From assembly GCF_042477335.2 (NCBI RefSeq), contig NC_091245.1, positions 87,396,501 to 87,460,500 on the forward strand: a stretch of 64,000 nucleotides of DNA, given 5' to 3'. Origin of the DNA: Ovis canadensis (lineage: Eukaryota; Chordata; Mammalia; Artiodactyla; Bovidae). Every line of letters begins with the position of its first letter. Positions within the stretch are counted from its first letter, which is position 1. Shown piece after piece: positions 32,850-43,371 of this stretch. The notes under the pieces are model-generated. The model saw only the letters and a program-made list of their open reading frames with translations. It did not search any database and had not been told where the DNA came from. Made by a program: the position numbers and the translations under genes.

Positions 32850-33184
32850 TCTGCTATTTTGACTCCATAAGGCTCTGAAGTAGAAGGGTGATGATTACTG
32901 GGGATTTGTACATGACTCTCCTCAGGCCTGAGCATCAGGAATGACCCCATCTAGGTCCTGGACCAGAGAAGGTGACAAGGCCCAAAGCCATAAAGAAGGA
33001 GGCAGGTGGCCTGGGTCAGCTGTGGCTGGTCTCAGGATGTGGAAGTGAGTAGCAGAGAGAGACAGCATTCCCAACTCAAAGTAAAGTGTCCAGCTATCGC
33101 GCTCCAGGGAAGGGATTTCAGGGACCCCTACTTCTCTTCCCTGTCCTTTTCCTTGTCCCATCTCCAGACTCAGTAAATAGAGAT
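32850..33184. other. Non-coding, nothing recognised
   Basis: No gene or repeat family was recognised between the inverted Bov-tA pair and the next MIR. Confidence 0.3.
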
Positions 33185-33330
33185 CTGGGATTTCTAGCTG
33201 CTTAGCTGTGTGGCTCTGAGAAAGTCACTTAACCTCTCTGAGCCTCAGTTTCCACATGTGTAAATGGAGTTTTTGAAACTAACTCAAAAGATTGTTGTGA
33301 CATTTCTCCTGTCAAAGTGCCTAGTTCTGG
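33185..33330 (+). repeat. MIR SINE fossil
   Basis: 'ggctctgagaaagtcactta', 'cctctctgagcctcagtttc' and 'cacatgtgtaaatggag' are a good MIR core. Confidence 0.8.
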
Positions 33331-34199
33331 GGTGACCGCTAGATCTCCCTCCCTCCCAGAGTCTGGAAAAAGGTAACTGGCACAGATCGGCCCTCTGGCC
33401 ACAGGGCAAATGATTAATGGTGCTTTGCAGGAACACTGGGATGTGGCGGGGCATGTGAGGGGGCAGGCTGGATGGGAAGAAGAGGCAGAGGGGTATCGCC
33501 CAACCAGCCCCTGATACTAGTGAGGAAGGGCCACTCTGCCTGGATACCTATTTACTGTGCAGTTAGCAAGGGTCCAGCAGCTCTCTGGGAATTTTTCTTT
33601 GGAGGTTCAGCATTGAGCCCCAGCTGATAGATGGGGGTTGGGTAGGCAGCAAGGGAAAGGTTCTGCGGTCTCATAGCAGGCCTGGCCTGCACAGGCACTG
33701 TGGGTGTTCCTGCCACTCTTGTGAGTCTGGTTCATCCAAGGCCCTCAGTTTCTAATCTGGTTGGGAAGGATTTATTTTTGGGTCCCTGTAACCTAGCAAT
33801 GGGCTCACATGACCAGTGGCAGCTGCAGGCTGAATATACTGTCGGATCTTGGCTCCTGGCAGGGGGTGTAGGCCAGACTGTGGGGGAATAAAGGGAATGG
33901 AAAGGCTTTCACCTCTGCTTTCCTCCGACTCCCTCTTCAGGCCCTCAGCTTGGCCACAGATGGTGGGCAGGGGGCTGGCTGCCTGGGGAGCAGGTGCGGC
34001 TGGTGCTGGCACAGGGGGCTTTTGGACAGCCAGGAGCTGAGCTGTGGTGGAGAGGTCCCAGCTGTGAGCCTGCTCTCCACATGGGGAGGCTTGAACGTCC
34101 ATGTGGGTGTGGTGGGGGCTGGGAGGGCGCCATGTCGGCATCCTGGGGGGCAACACCAGTCTTTGCTGTGGGATCTCGGGGACACCCCTTGTCGATGAC
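33331..34199. other. Non-coding, GC-moderate, nothing recognised
   Basis: Repeat-poor stretch with several overlapping open frames on both strands (up to 175 codons on minus at 33945-34472). They have no recognisable domains and compete with each other. Confidence 0.35.
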
Positions 34200-34320
34200 G
34201 GAAGCCCAACATCCGGCTTCTTCCCTTTGTTCCCTGTTAAACTGTTTATATTCCTGGGAGAGAGAACACATTAAGCTGCTATCAGTGTGAATGGATTTAT
34301 CAGCTTCTTTCCCGAGAGCA
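34200..34320. promoter_or_regulatory. Candidate regulatory element with SOX/FOX-type motifs
   Basis: 'cctttgttccctgttaaact' holds a SOX-type ctttgtt and a TTAA core. 'ctgtttatattcc' holds a forkhead-type tgtttat. A GATA-type ttatca follows near 34295. Repeat-free. Weak call. Confidence 0.25.
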
Positions 34321-34552
34321 GGTTTTGACAGACCCAGAGAGAGGAGAGGAGGAGGGCAGTGGGTGCCACTAAGCAGGCGAAGGGCTATGGGGAGGGGGCT
34401 GTGGGAACACATGGAACATTCGAGAGACTTCTGAACACGTGGGTGGATGAATGAAAGATAAACTTGGTCCATTTCAAGGCCTCATCTTGCGGAGGCAGGA
34501 GAGAGGGGGAGGGGTGGACATAACCCCATCAAAGGGTGCTGGTGGGGAACTG
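34321..34552. other. Non-coding, nothing recognised
   Basis: Short G-rich stretch without a supported feature. Confidence 0.3.
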
Positions 34553-34665
34553 CCCTGTGATTGAGTAGTTAGGACTCAACACTTTCACTGCTGGGGTCTG
34601 GATTCAATCCTGTTGGGGAATTGGGATCCCACAAGCCATGTGGCATGGCCAAAAATAAAAAAAGA
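34553..34665 (+). mobile_element. CHR-type SINE
   Basis: 'actgccctgtgattgagtag', 'ggattcaatcctgttgggga' and 'ggcatggccaaaaataaaaa' follow the CHR order; diverged. Confidence 0.75.
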
Positions 34666-34887
34666 GATGATGGTGGGCAAGGGTAAGGCAGGGCAAGGAG
34701 CAAGCGTGGGATGAAATCAGACCTCAGTACTAAATCAGACTTCAGTACCAAGGACCCTGCTGGGATCCTGGGAGGGACTTCAGGACCTGGAGACTTGGCC
34801 TGCTGGCCACCACCCCAGTTGTTTGACCAGCTATGGTAACTGTACTAGCTCCCCTGAGCCTGAGGAGCAGGCTTATTCCTATTAGAT

Positions 34888-35100
34888 AGGCTTCTCGGGG
34901 GGCAGTGGTGAAGAATCGGCCTGTCAAGCAGGAGACGTGGGTTCAGTTCCTGGCTTGGGAAGATCCCCTGGAGAAAGAAATGGCAACCCACTCCAGTATT
35001 CCTGCCTGGGAAACACTATGGACAGAGGAGCCTGGCGGGTACAGTCCATTGGGTCCCAAAGAGGTGGACATGACTTAGTGACTAAACAACAACAACAAAT
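34888..35100 (+). mobile_element. Bov-tA SINE
   Basis: 'taggcttctcggggggcagt' start, a full body, and a CAA-rich tail (aacaacaacaac). Confidence 0.92.
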
Positions 35101-35141
35101 CCCGGCTGGGTAAGCAGGAAGTAAAGAATTTTATCCCAATT

Positions 35142-35270
35142 GGAGAAGGAAATGGCAACCCACTCCAGCACTCTTGCCTGGAAAATCCAATGGTCGGAGG
35201 AGCCTGATAGGCTACGGTCCATGGGGTTGCAAAGAGTCGGACACGACTGAGCGACTTCCCTTCACTTCAT
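35142..35270 (+). mobile_element. Bov-A monomer SINE
   Basis: A single sense monomer from 'ggagaaggaaatggcaaccc' to 'gcgacttcccttcacttcat'. Confidence 0.9.
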
Positions 35271-35363
35271 AGATAGAAATACTCAGGCACAGGCTAAGTT
35301 CCTGCTGTTGACCAACAGAGTAAAGCCCAGTTAGAACGAAGGACTTCTGACCAATCCAGTGCT

Positions 35364-35466
35364 CTTTCTTTCTTTTCTCCTGATCTCACTGTGTGGCCTG
35401 TGGGATCTTAGTTCTCCAACCAAGGACTGAATCTGGATTCCAGCCATGAACGCTCCAGGGAAGACC
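35364..35466 (-). mobile_element. CHR-type SINE fragment
   Basis: Antisense: 'tgtgtggcctgtgggatctt', then 'agttctccaaccaaggactg'. Diverged. Confidence 0.65.
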
Positions 35467-35786
35467 CTCCTATGATCCCATTCTAAGTGTAGTCTCTGGT
35501 TCTTTGTGAATCCTTGGACGGGGGCCAGGTCAGTCTGAGCTAGGCCCCTGCAGGAATGATGTGGGCCCTGACCAGAGACAGGCTTTACCTGATCCCAGAG
35601 GGTCTGACTGATGCCAGGATGATCCTGCCAACATGAGAGCACAAGGTTTGATAAAAATCACTTTGCTGTCTTCGGGTTTAATTTGACATTTTAATTAGAT
35701 TTCCCTATACTCAGGTATATCTAATTTTGTTTTAGGCTATTTCCTGGAAGGTGGTGGCCATTTCTATGGAATTGGCTTTAGAGCCT
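35467..35786. other. Non-coding, nothing recognised
   Basis: No gene or repeat family was recognised between the CHR fragment and the Bov-A trimer. Confidence 0.3.
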
Positions 35787-36168
35787 CAATGGCAGCCGAC
35801 TCCAGTACTCTTGCCTGGAAAATCCCATGGACAGAGGAGCCTGGTGGGCTGCAGTCCATGGAGTCGCTAACAGTTGGACACGACTGAGCGACTTCACTTT
35901 GAATTTTCACTTTCCACTTTCATGCATTGGAGAAGGAGATGGCAACCCACTGCAGTGTTCTTGCCTGGAGAATCCCAGGGACGGGGGAGCCTGGTGGGCT
36001 GCCGTCCATGGGGTGGCGCAGAGTCGGACGCGACTGAAGTGACTTAGCATTAGCATCATCCGGTGTTCTTGCCTGGAGAGTCCCAGGGACGGGGGAGCCT
36101 GGTGGGCTGCCGTCCGTGGGGTCGCGCGCAGAGTCGGACGCGACTGAGCGACTTAGCAGCAGCAGCCG
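35787..36168 (+). mobile_element. Bov-A2 SINE as a trimer
   Basis: Three Bov-A units head to tail: about 35787-35928, 35929-36058 and 36059-36168. The standard Bov-A2 is a dimer. The third unit lacks its first 25 or so bases and is nearly identical to the second, sharing 'gggacgggggagcctggtgg'. The tail ends in AGC repeats. Confidence 0.9.
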
Positions 36169-36204
36169 GAGTCTCGTGTCAGACCTCCAGAGAAGCCATG
36201 GGGG

Positions 36205-36400
36205 CAGGGGAAGGAGTGAGTGCCTTGGCTTCAGACGACGTGGGCTCAAATGCTGGCTCTGGTTCTCACTAGCTATGCGATCTGTGCAGTCCCTTCACCT
36301 CCGGTACCCATTTCCTCATCTGCGACGTAAGGTGAATGATGGCTGCCTCACAGAGCTGGTGTGGGGATTGAAGGCCTCGTACGTAAAGGGGCTGGCACTC
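36205..36400 (+). repeat. MIR SINE fossil
   Basis: 'gcttcagacgacgtgggctc', 'actagctatgcgatctgtgc' and 'catttcctcatctgcgacgt' follow the MIR core order. Confidence 0.7.
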
Positions 36401-37356
36401 ACACGAGCTCAGGAGAGGGTGGATGGGAACAGTGGAGACCACAGTGTGGGTCTGGGCTGGTCGCCGGACTCTTTGTTGTCGACCCAGGGCCTGGGACAGC
36501 CACCTTGCCCTCTTCGTGTTCCCTGGGAAATTCATTGTGCTTATGACTGTTTGACTGGGGTCTGGTGAACAGTTCCAGAATTCCCTTTCTTCCTTTTTCG
36601 AGACAGAAGGAGTTCCTATACAGGTGAGTCTCAGGGAAGAGGGCTCTGGAGCAGATATCATGACTGAATTCCTTGTCTAGGCTCACGGCTCTGCCATACG
36701 TGACTCTGGGCAATCTCTTCACCTCTCTGGGCCCAGAAGCACAGACGCCTTGGCCTGTAGGACGTCTTGCAACTCTACAGTCTTAGGATCCTGTCCGTGG
36801 GTGTCAGCCCCAATCCTGAGGGAGCTGTTTTCTTCATAGTTTGTGGGAAGTCATGCCCCTTCATCTCACTTCCAAAGGCTCATCACCTGTTCTTTGCCCT
36901 TCTGCCAATGATGTTTCCCAGCTCTGTTCAGCCCCGCAGACCCAGAACAATCAGAGCCTCCCCAAGCACCTGCCTCCCACCCTGCCTTGAGGGAGCAGTG
37001 CTGTGTCGGTACCACAGGGTGGCTTATGAGGGTGTTCAATTCTCCCGTCTCCACAAGCTCTCGCAGCCCCATACCAGAAAAACATACTATCTAAGAAGAC
37101 AAAGCACTTTTTGAGGGGCAAGTGCAGGATTAGGACAAGGCCCTTAGCTCTCCTCCAAACCTGTTCTCTCTATACAGGAAGCAGCTTTTGAAGGAGCCCA
37201 AGTTTGGGCCATGCTCTTGAGCCACAGCCCCTGTCAGACCTGACCCTGGGCCCTGTGTCTGCACTGGCTGGCCTACTACAGAAGTGCCTTGGTTCTGATG
37301 TCTCAGAACCAAGCGAAGGCACAGCTGTCAGAAGCCTCAGGGATCACCTGTCTTCT
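36401..37356. other. Non-coding, nothing recognised
   Basis: No supported gene; overlapping frames of up to 150 codons without motifs. Confidence 0.35.
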
Positions 37357-37367
37357 ATTCCCTTTGA

Positions 37368-37577
37368 GGGCTTCCCTGGTGGCTCAGACGGTAAAGAAAC
37401 TCCCGCAATGCAGGAGACCCAGGTTCGATCCCTGGGTGGGGAAGATCCTCTGGAGTAGGAAATGGCAAAACCTGCTCCAGTATTCTTGCCTGGAGAATTC
37501 CATGACAGAGGAGCCTGGCTGGCTACAGTCCATGGGTCACAAAAAGTTGGAGATGACTAACAGACACTTTCACTTTC
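37368..37577 (+). mobile_element. Bov-tA SINE
   Basis: Well-preserved copy from 'gggcttccctggtggctcag' to 'cagacactttcactttc'. The exact 11-bp duplication attccctttga flanks it at 37357-37367 and 37578-37588. Confidence 0.95.
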
Positions 37578-37588
37578 ATTCCCTTTGA

Positions 37589-37700
37589 ACAAATAAGAAA
37601 CCAAGGCCAGAAATGACAAGTGACTTGCCTAAGGTCACACAGTTAGGAACTGCCAGAGTCAGGCCTTAAACCTGGATCTTCTGACTCTGAGTGCTCTTTT
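37589..37700 (+). repeat. MIR-like fossil
   Basis: 'gaaaccaaggccagaaatga', 'gacttgcctaaggtcacaca' and 'cttctgactctgagtgctct' resemble the 3' half of MIR-class repeats. Confidence 0.6.
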
Positions 37701-39926
37701 TATGTCATCAGGTTAGCCAGGAGGGTCTCCCCAGCCTGCCATCACCTGGCCTCACCAGGCTTTTGAGCTACCACTCTAGCAGCCTGAGAGGAGTGGGAGG
37801 GGCTGGGCCCACTCCTGGGTACCTTGCCTGGGGGCCCTGGTCCCTGGCTCCTGGCTCCAGAAGTGGCTCCAAGGGTCTGGGTGGGAAGCAGGAGGCCATT
37901 AGGACCCAGAAGCTCTCAGAGCATCCTGCTCTGCCGGCTGCCTCTCACTGATCACTGCAGTGGTTCAGGCTTCAGCAGCCTTGGAGAAGCATCAGCTGAG
38001 AGGCGCTATCACATGGGAGCTGGGAGCTGCTCAGCAAAGGTAGGAGTTGCCGACTAGGCCAGAAATGGGGGCCAGACCCAGGCCTGGTGATGAGTGCTGA
38101 GATACCCCACAGAAGGGTATACAGCCCACCCTCCCTTATGGTAGGCAGTTCTGTCCAGGGATGGGCCCCCAGGTATCCTGAAGGAAATATTGGGGTGTGG
38201 GCATCTCTGAAGTCTAGAGATGGGGGTTGATCTACAGAAGGAGTATCCACATCCTGCAGACAGACAGGGTTCCCCATCTATCTTGCTCCATGTCATAGAA
38301 ATGGGTCCCCTACATCCTAGGAACAGGTCCTTTGGCATCCAGGCCGACAGGCAACTCTGTGTCCTAGGCATGGGCAACTCTGCCGGGGGGAGGTGCCATA
38401 GCCCCCTGGAAATCTCTCCTGGCTTGGGGGGGCATGCTCTTGTCTGAAGGAAGACCAGGCTCGGGTCCTCAGAATGGAAGCTCTGTAACTAAGAAACAGG
38501 TGCATGTGAATCCCAGCACCTCTGTGGCCTTGGGCTGGGCACTTATGTACATCCTGCCTCCTGAGACAAGGCTATTTGTAACTTGACCATACCCCTGCTA
38601 GAGGCCCAGACTTCAGCCTCTAGGATGGCAAAGCCTTCCAGGTATTGGGATGTCCTGGAGGTGAGGAAAGGGTTGCTAGAAGGGAGCAGGGAGAGGAGAA
38701 GAGCATCCGAAAAGCCACGATAATCAAGCGAGGAGTGGAGCGAGGCTCCCTGGGCTTCCACTGTGAAACTGTTACCCCATGTCCCTCCCAGCCTTTACCC
38801 TGGTCCATCCATGAGGAAGTGCTGGGGAGCGGGTATACTGGCTTTTCTTTGGAAGGTAAATGGGAATGCTGTTATTTAGGGAGCAGTGCGGAGATACTGG
38901 TAAGGCTCAGAGGGGCGGCGAAAAAGAGGAATGTTCAATGCCTTCTTGCCTAGGGCTCCATTATGGCTGCACAGCACCTCTCTACCTCCACGTGGAACAC
39001 ACATCCGCTTCCTGTGGTCTGGGACCCTGGGCAGGCCCTGCTGGCAGACTCTTGATGTCTGGGCCGATGTGGTGGGCCTTGACTCTTTTAGTTCCAGGGC
39101 CCCAGAGACATGTCTTCTGGGCCCCACCCCAGGTGGAAGGGATGGGGGAGTCATGGCATAGGAAAAGGGCACGTTTGCCTCTCCTGGTGTTTCCTCCCAC
39201 ATTTGTTTCTGGAAGCTTGTCTTATGATAAGCGTCTCTACTCTGAGCCCTCTCTTTCACCTTCTCCACAGACTCCGAGTCTACGTGATAGGAGCTGTCTT
39301 TTTTCCCCTGGGAGAGGCACATCTCTAGGTAGGCAGTCCAAAGTTAGGGCTCTCTCAAGTCCAGGAGCCCGAGTTACTCATTCCAGAAGAGGCTCCTGGC
39401 TGGCACACAACTGATGGACTGAGTGTTCCTGGAGTATATCCTGTAGGAAAGGACTCAACTGATCAATCTGAGTTTGATTCAGGTCACTAAGTTGTATTGA
39501 GCACCTATTGCATGCATGGCGTGCTAAAAGTTAAATTAGTGCAAAGTTGATGGTAATGCCAAAAACCAAGGGTGATTGTAAGGCTGTAGCTATAGAGGGG
39601 CAAGGGACCTATCTGCCCCATGTGGGCCTCTTTACTTCAGTCAGAGAAATGATGGGGTTTTTAATTGAGCAGCCACCAGGCCCTCCATAGCCCAGGAACT
39701 CACTGAGCCATCCAGTGTATCACATATGGAAACCCTGAAGTTTTTCCAGTCCAACTCTCCAGTTTAACACGAGGAGAGTGACCCAGGAAACTTCTGACTT
39801 GTCTGCAAAAAGCCCATCAGACTTGGCATTGCCACAGTTTGCCTTTAATTTTTATGCCTTAGTACACTATGCTGAGGGACTCTGGACTGCAAGAATGGCA
39901 TATGGAAATCAAAAAAATTAAAATTT
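37701..39926. other. Repeat-poor single-copy region upstream of GPR61
   Basis: About 2.2 kb free of recognised transposable elements, 2-4 kb upstream of the GPR61 coding exon. Human GPR61 has upstream non-coding exon(s), as I recall, so a promoter or 5' UTR exon could lie here. I cannot place one. Confidence 0.35.
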
Positions 39927-40145
39927 CAGCTGACTCTTGAACAATGTGACGGTTAGCAGTGCTGCCCCTTTGAGCAGTGAAATATCCGGGTATAAACTAT
40001 AGTCATCGGCCTTCCGTCTTGCAGTTCCACATCCCATACTGCTGATGGGATCCTGTAGTACTGTAGTGTTTACTACTGAAAAAAAAAAAATCTGCGTGTA
40101 GACTCACTCCAGCAATTCAAACTCATGTTGTTCAAGGGTCAACTG
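39927..40145. mobile_element. TcMar-Tigger-type MITE
   Basis: About 22-bp inverted ends: 'cagctgactcttgaacaatg' on the left and 'catgttgttcaagggtcaac' on the right. An A-rich middle lies near 40078-40090. This is the pattern of the common Tigger-derived MITEs; non-autonomous and old. Confidence 0.75.
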
Positions 40146-40744
40146 TACGTTGGGCAACTTATTTCAATTCTGTGCGAACTCCCCATGGATAATGAGACAC
40201 ATGAAACAGATTTTATCAGAGAAACGAGAAACGCTGAACCCGGAGACTTCTCCTTTGCCAGTTTCTTCTGGTTTACCTCTCTGCCTTATGCTCACCCACA
40301 TTTACTCCCCATACGTTTTACACAGACGCCTACTCCCCCTTCTTGTTCTAGGTCTATGGTAACAGCCCAGGAGCAGGAGGGCTTTGGCCAGAGGTCCCTC
40401 CATGGTCAGCTGCAATGACCTGAGATCCAGGGCCCTGGACAGTGGGAGTTTAGGAGCAGCTCCTCTCCCACCTCCGGGGGCACAGTGACCTTGGGAAGTT
40501 AATGAGTGGGTAGAGATGGGCACCTATCATATGCCTTATGCCCTTCTGGCTTTGGGAGCAATGGAGGCTGGATGAATTGACTTCCCAGGTTCTTGCCAGT
40601 GGGACGTGTTGTTTTCACTGGTCCTTCTAAACACTCCCAAAGGAGCAGCTCTTTGGCTCGGGGGTGGTGATGTTAGAGCAAACTCAAGTGCAGTCTTTCC
40701 TCTTTTCAGGTGATCTCTTCCCAGTGGTAGCCTCAGTTCAGTGG
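40146..40744. other. Non-coding, nothing recognised
   Basis: No supported gene. Confidence 0.35.
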
Positions 40745-40755
40745 GAGACATTTTT

Positions 40756-41037
40756 TAATTTTTAATTAAGTAATTACTTTTTATTTTTGGCTGTATTGGG
40801 TCTTCGTTGCTGTGTGGGTTTTTCTCTAGTTGCAGCGAGCAGGGGCTACCCATCATTGTGGTGCACTGGCTTCTCATCGTGGGCAGTTTCTCGTGTTGTG
40901 GAGCATGGGCTGTAAGGCGTGCAGGCTTGCAGTTGTTGCTCTGCGGCACACAGGATCTTCCTGGTCCAGGCATGGAACCCGTGTCTCCTGCATTGGCAGG
41001 TGGAACTCTTTACCACTTAGCCACCAGAGAAGTCCGA
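40756..41037 (-). mobile_element. Full-length CHR SINE
   Basis: Antisense, about 280 bp including the long 3' half (tttggctgtattgggtcttc near the left) and the tRNA-like end 'cttagccaccagagaagtcc' on the right. The exact 11-bp duplication gagacattttt flanks it at 40745-40755 and 41038-41048. Confidence 0.93.
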
Positions 41038-41129
41038 GAGACATTTTTAGAGATGTTTCAAATTCATCAATTATTCACTGAATGTCTGTTGTGTTGCAGC
41101 CACTGTGGAGGGCACCTTCAGGCGAAGCA

Positions 41130-41350
41130 TGGCACGGTGGGCTGGAGTACTAGCCCTGGAGCCAGGCCTCCTGGGTGTGTAACTGGACCTGGCCACTTAC
41201 TAGCTATGTGACCTTCGGTAAGTTCCTTTATCTCTGGTAGGCCCCAGTTTTATCAATTGCAAAATACCTCATAGGGTTGCATAAGGATTAAAATGAGTTA
41301 ATTATGTGGAGTGCTAGAACAGGGCCTGGCATGTAGAAAGCACCATATAT
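41130..41350 (+). repeat. MIR SINE fossil
   Basis: 'ccacttactagctatgtgac', 'gtaagttcctttatctctgg' and 'ggcctggcatgtagaaagca' span most of a MIR. Confidence 0.8.
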
Positions 41351-41394
41351 ACATTACCGCTTACTAGGATCTTATTAATAAATCCTGCAGCATC

Positions 41395-41540
41395 TTCCAA
41401 ACACAGTTGTGAAGTAGGTATTATTCCTTTCATTTTACAGGTGGCTTTATGAGGAAACTGAAGCTGAGAAGAGCCACAGAGTTAGTAAGTCCCAGATCTG
41501 GGACTGGAAACCGGATCTCGTGCTTATTCTCTGCAACGAC
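41395..41540 (+). repeat. MIR-class fossil
   Basis: 'ttttacaggtggctttatga', 'ggaaactgaagctgagaaga' and 'gagttagtaagtcccagatc' resemble MIR 3' sequence. Confidence 0.65.
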
Positions 41541-41781
41541 TCCTGCCATTCTGAGGAGACAAGAAATCAGGAAATTTACATAAGCAACCTTAAAACTGGG
41601 GCACGATCCCAGAGCTCAGCGGGACCCTGAGGAAGGGAGACAGAGGATTTAGACTCTGGACAACAGTCCTTGAAAGGGGAGAAGGGTGTGAAAAAGAGAG
41701 GAAAAGGAAGTGGAAAAGGAGCTGGAGACCACTCAGAAGATGGAGTGTTGAGTGGGTGAGGCTCCTGCATCGCTCCCTCTC

Positions 41782-41795
41782 TTGCCTCTTTGCAG
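41782..41795 (+). promoter_or_regulatory. GPR61: Likely 3' splice site before the GPR61 coding exon
   Basis: A pyrimidine tract (ctctcttgcctctttgcag) ends in AG at 41794-41795, about 220 bp upstream of the GPR61 ATG. It is a strong acceptor by eye and would place the coding exon start at 41796, with the first part being 5' UTR. Confidence 0.55.
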
Positions 41796-41876
41796 TCACC
41801 GAGGTGGACCAGAGCTGCCTCCTGAGCCCTCAGTCACTGGCCTTGAAGGCTGGCAACAGGAGCCTGCTGAGAGGCT

Positions 41877-41890
41877 CCAGCAGGGGGCGC
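41877..41890 (+). promoter_or_regulatory. Full-consensus CTCF motif upstream of GPR61 CDS
   Basis: ccagcagggggcgc matches CCASYAGRKGGCRS at every position. It lies inside the presumed 5' UTR part of the GPR61 coding exon, 129 bp before the ATG. Confidence 0.65.
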
Positions 41891-42018
41891 TCTCTCCCCA
41901 AGATCTGCACACACAAAATTGGGAAGCCTGGGCCTGGGCTTGCCATCCCAGGGGTACTGGACTAGGATGGGGGATGGGCCTGTGACAGGAGGTGCCCTGG
42001 GTGTCCTCTTTCGGCCCC

Positions 42019-43371
42019 ATGGAGTCCTCACCCATCCCCCAGTCATCAGGGAACTCTTCCACTCTGGGGAGGGCCCCTCAAACCCCAGGTCCCTCTACTG
42101 CCAGTGGGGTCCCGGAGGCAGGGCTGCGGGACGTGGCTTCAGAATCCGTGGCCCTCTTCTTCATGCTCCTGCTGGACTTGACCGCTGTGGCTGGCAATGC
42201 GGCTGTGATGGCTGTTATTGCCAAGACACCTGCCCTTCGAAAATTTGTCTTTGTCTTCCACCTCTGCCTGGTGGACCTGCTGGCTGCCTTGACCCTCATG
42301 CCCCTTGCCATGCTCTCCAGCTCCGCCCTCTTTGACCATGACCTCTTCGGGGAGGTCGCCTGCCGCCTCTACTTGTTCCTGAGCATATGCTTTGTTAGCC
42401 TGGCCATTCTCTCAGTGTCGGCCATCAACGTGGAGCGCTACTATTACGTGGTCCACCCCATGCGTTACGAGGTGCGCATGACGCTGGGGCTGGTGGCCTC
42501 TGTTCTGGTGGGTGTGTGGGTGAAGGCCTTGGCCATGGCTTCCGTGCCAGTGTTGGGAAGGGTCTCGCGGGAGGAGGGAGCCCCCAGCGTCCCCTTAGGC
42601 TGCTCACTCCAATGGAGCCACAGTGCCTACTGCCAGCTTTTTGTGGTGGTCTTTGCTGTCCTTTACTTCCTGTTGCCCTTGCTCCTCATCCTAGCGGTCT
42701 ACTGCAGCATGTTCCGAGTCGCCCGTGTGGCTGCCATGCAGCACGGGCCGCTGCCCACGTGGATGGAGACCCCCCGGCAACGCTCGGAGTCTCTCAGCAG
42801 CCGCTCCACAATGGTCAGCTCGGGGGCCCCCCAGACCACGCCACGCCGGACGTTTGGGGGAGGGAAGGCAGCAGTGGTCCTCCTGGCTGTGGGGGGACAG
42901 TTCCTGCTCTGCTGGTTGCCCTACTTTTCTTTTCACCTCTACGTCGCCCTGAGTGCTCAGCCTGTTTCAACGGGGCAGGTGGAGAATGTGGTGACCTGGA
43001 TTGGCTACTTCTGCTTCACTTCCAACCCTTTCTTCTATGGATGTCTTAACCGGCAGATCCGGGGGGAGCTCAGCAAGCAGTTTGTCTGCTTCTTCAAACA
43101 GGCTCCAGAGGAGGAGCTGAGGCTGCCAAGCCGGGAGGGCTCCATTGAGGAGAACTTCCTGCAGTTTCTTCAGAGCACTGGCTGTCCCACAGAGTCCTGG
43201 GCTTCCCGACCTGTACCCAGCCCCAAGCAGGAGCCACCTGCAGTTGACTTTCGAATCCCTGGCCAGATAGCTGAGGAGACCTCTGAGTTCTTGGAGCAAC
43301 AACTTACCAGCGATATCATCATGTCAGACAGCTACCTCCGTCCCGCTCCCTCACCACGACTGGAGTCATGA
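42019..43371 (+). CDS. GPR61: Probable G-protein coupled receptor 61, complete
   Basis: A 450-residue class A orphan GPCR, plasma-membrane protein, brain-enriched; reported to signal constitutively through Gs. One open exon. Visible: N-terminal extracellular tail 1-42 with a sequon at Asn12; TM1 with Asn60 (1.50); TM2 with Asp86 (2.50); Cys115 at the top of TM3; Glu139-Arg140-Tyr141, the ERY form of the DRY motif; Cys195 in loop 2; TM5 about 204-230; Ser/Arg-rich third loop; CWLP at 298-301 in TM6; NPFFY at 336-340 in TM7; Cys-containing C-tail ending SPRLES. Residue 3.32, counted from Arg140, falls on Ser122 rather than the amine-binding Asp, as expected for an orphan outside the true aminergic set. 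The first in-frame ATG is at 42019 (context ccccATGg). Upstream the frame is open only to a GTG. Human GPR61 is 451 aa as I recall; the third loop here appears one residue shorter near Ser267. Confidence 0.97.
   Translation: MESSPIPQSSGNSSTLGRAPQTPGPSTASGVPEAGLRDVASESVALFFMLLLDLTAVAGNAAVMAVIAKTPALRKFVFVFHLCLVDLLAALTLMPLAMLSSSALFDHDLFGEVACRLYLFLSICFVSLAILSVSAINVERYYYVVHPMRYEVRMTLGLVASVLVGVWVKALAMASVPVLGRVSREEGAPSVPLGCSLQWSHSAYCQLFVVVFAVLYFLLPLLLILAVYCSMFRVARVAAMQHGPLPTWMETPRQRSESLSSRSTMVSSGAPQTTPRRTFGGGKAAVVLLAVGGQFLLCWLPYFSFHLYVALSAQPVSTGQVENVVTWIGYFCFTSNPFFYGCLNRQIRGELSKQFVCFFKQAPEEELRLPSREGSIEENFLQFLQSTGCPTESWASRPVPSPKQEPPAVDFRIPGQIAEETSEFLEQQLTSDIIMSDSYLRPAPSPRLES

Noticed and set aside
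33945-34472. 175-codon minus-strand frame
   Set aside because: No motif; several overlapping frames on both strands show it is chance in moderately GC-rich DNA.
41992-42018. Nine-codon extension of GPR61
   Set aside because: Begins with GTG; the ATG at 42019 matches the recalled human start.
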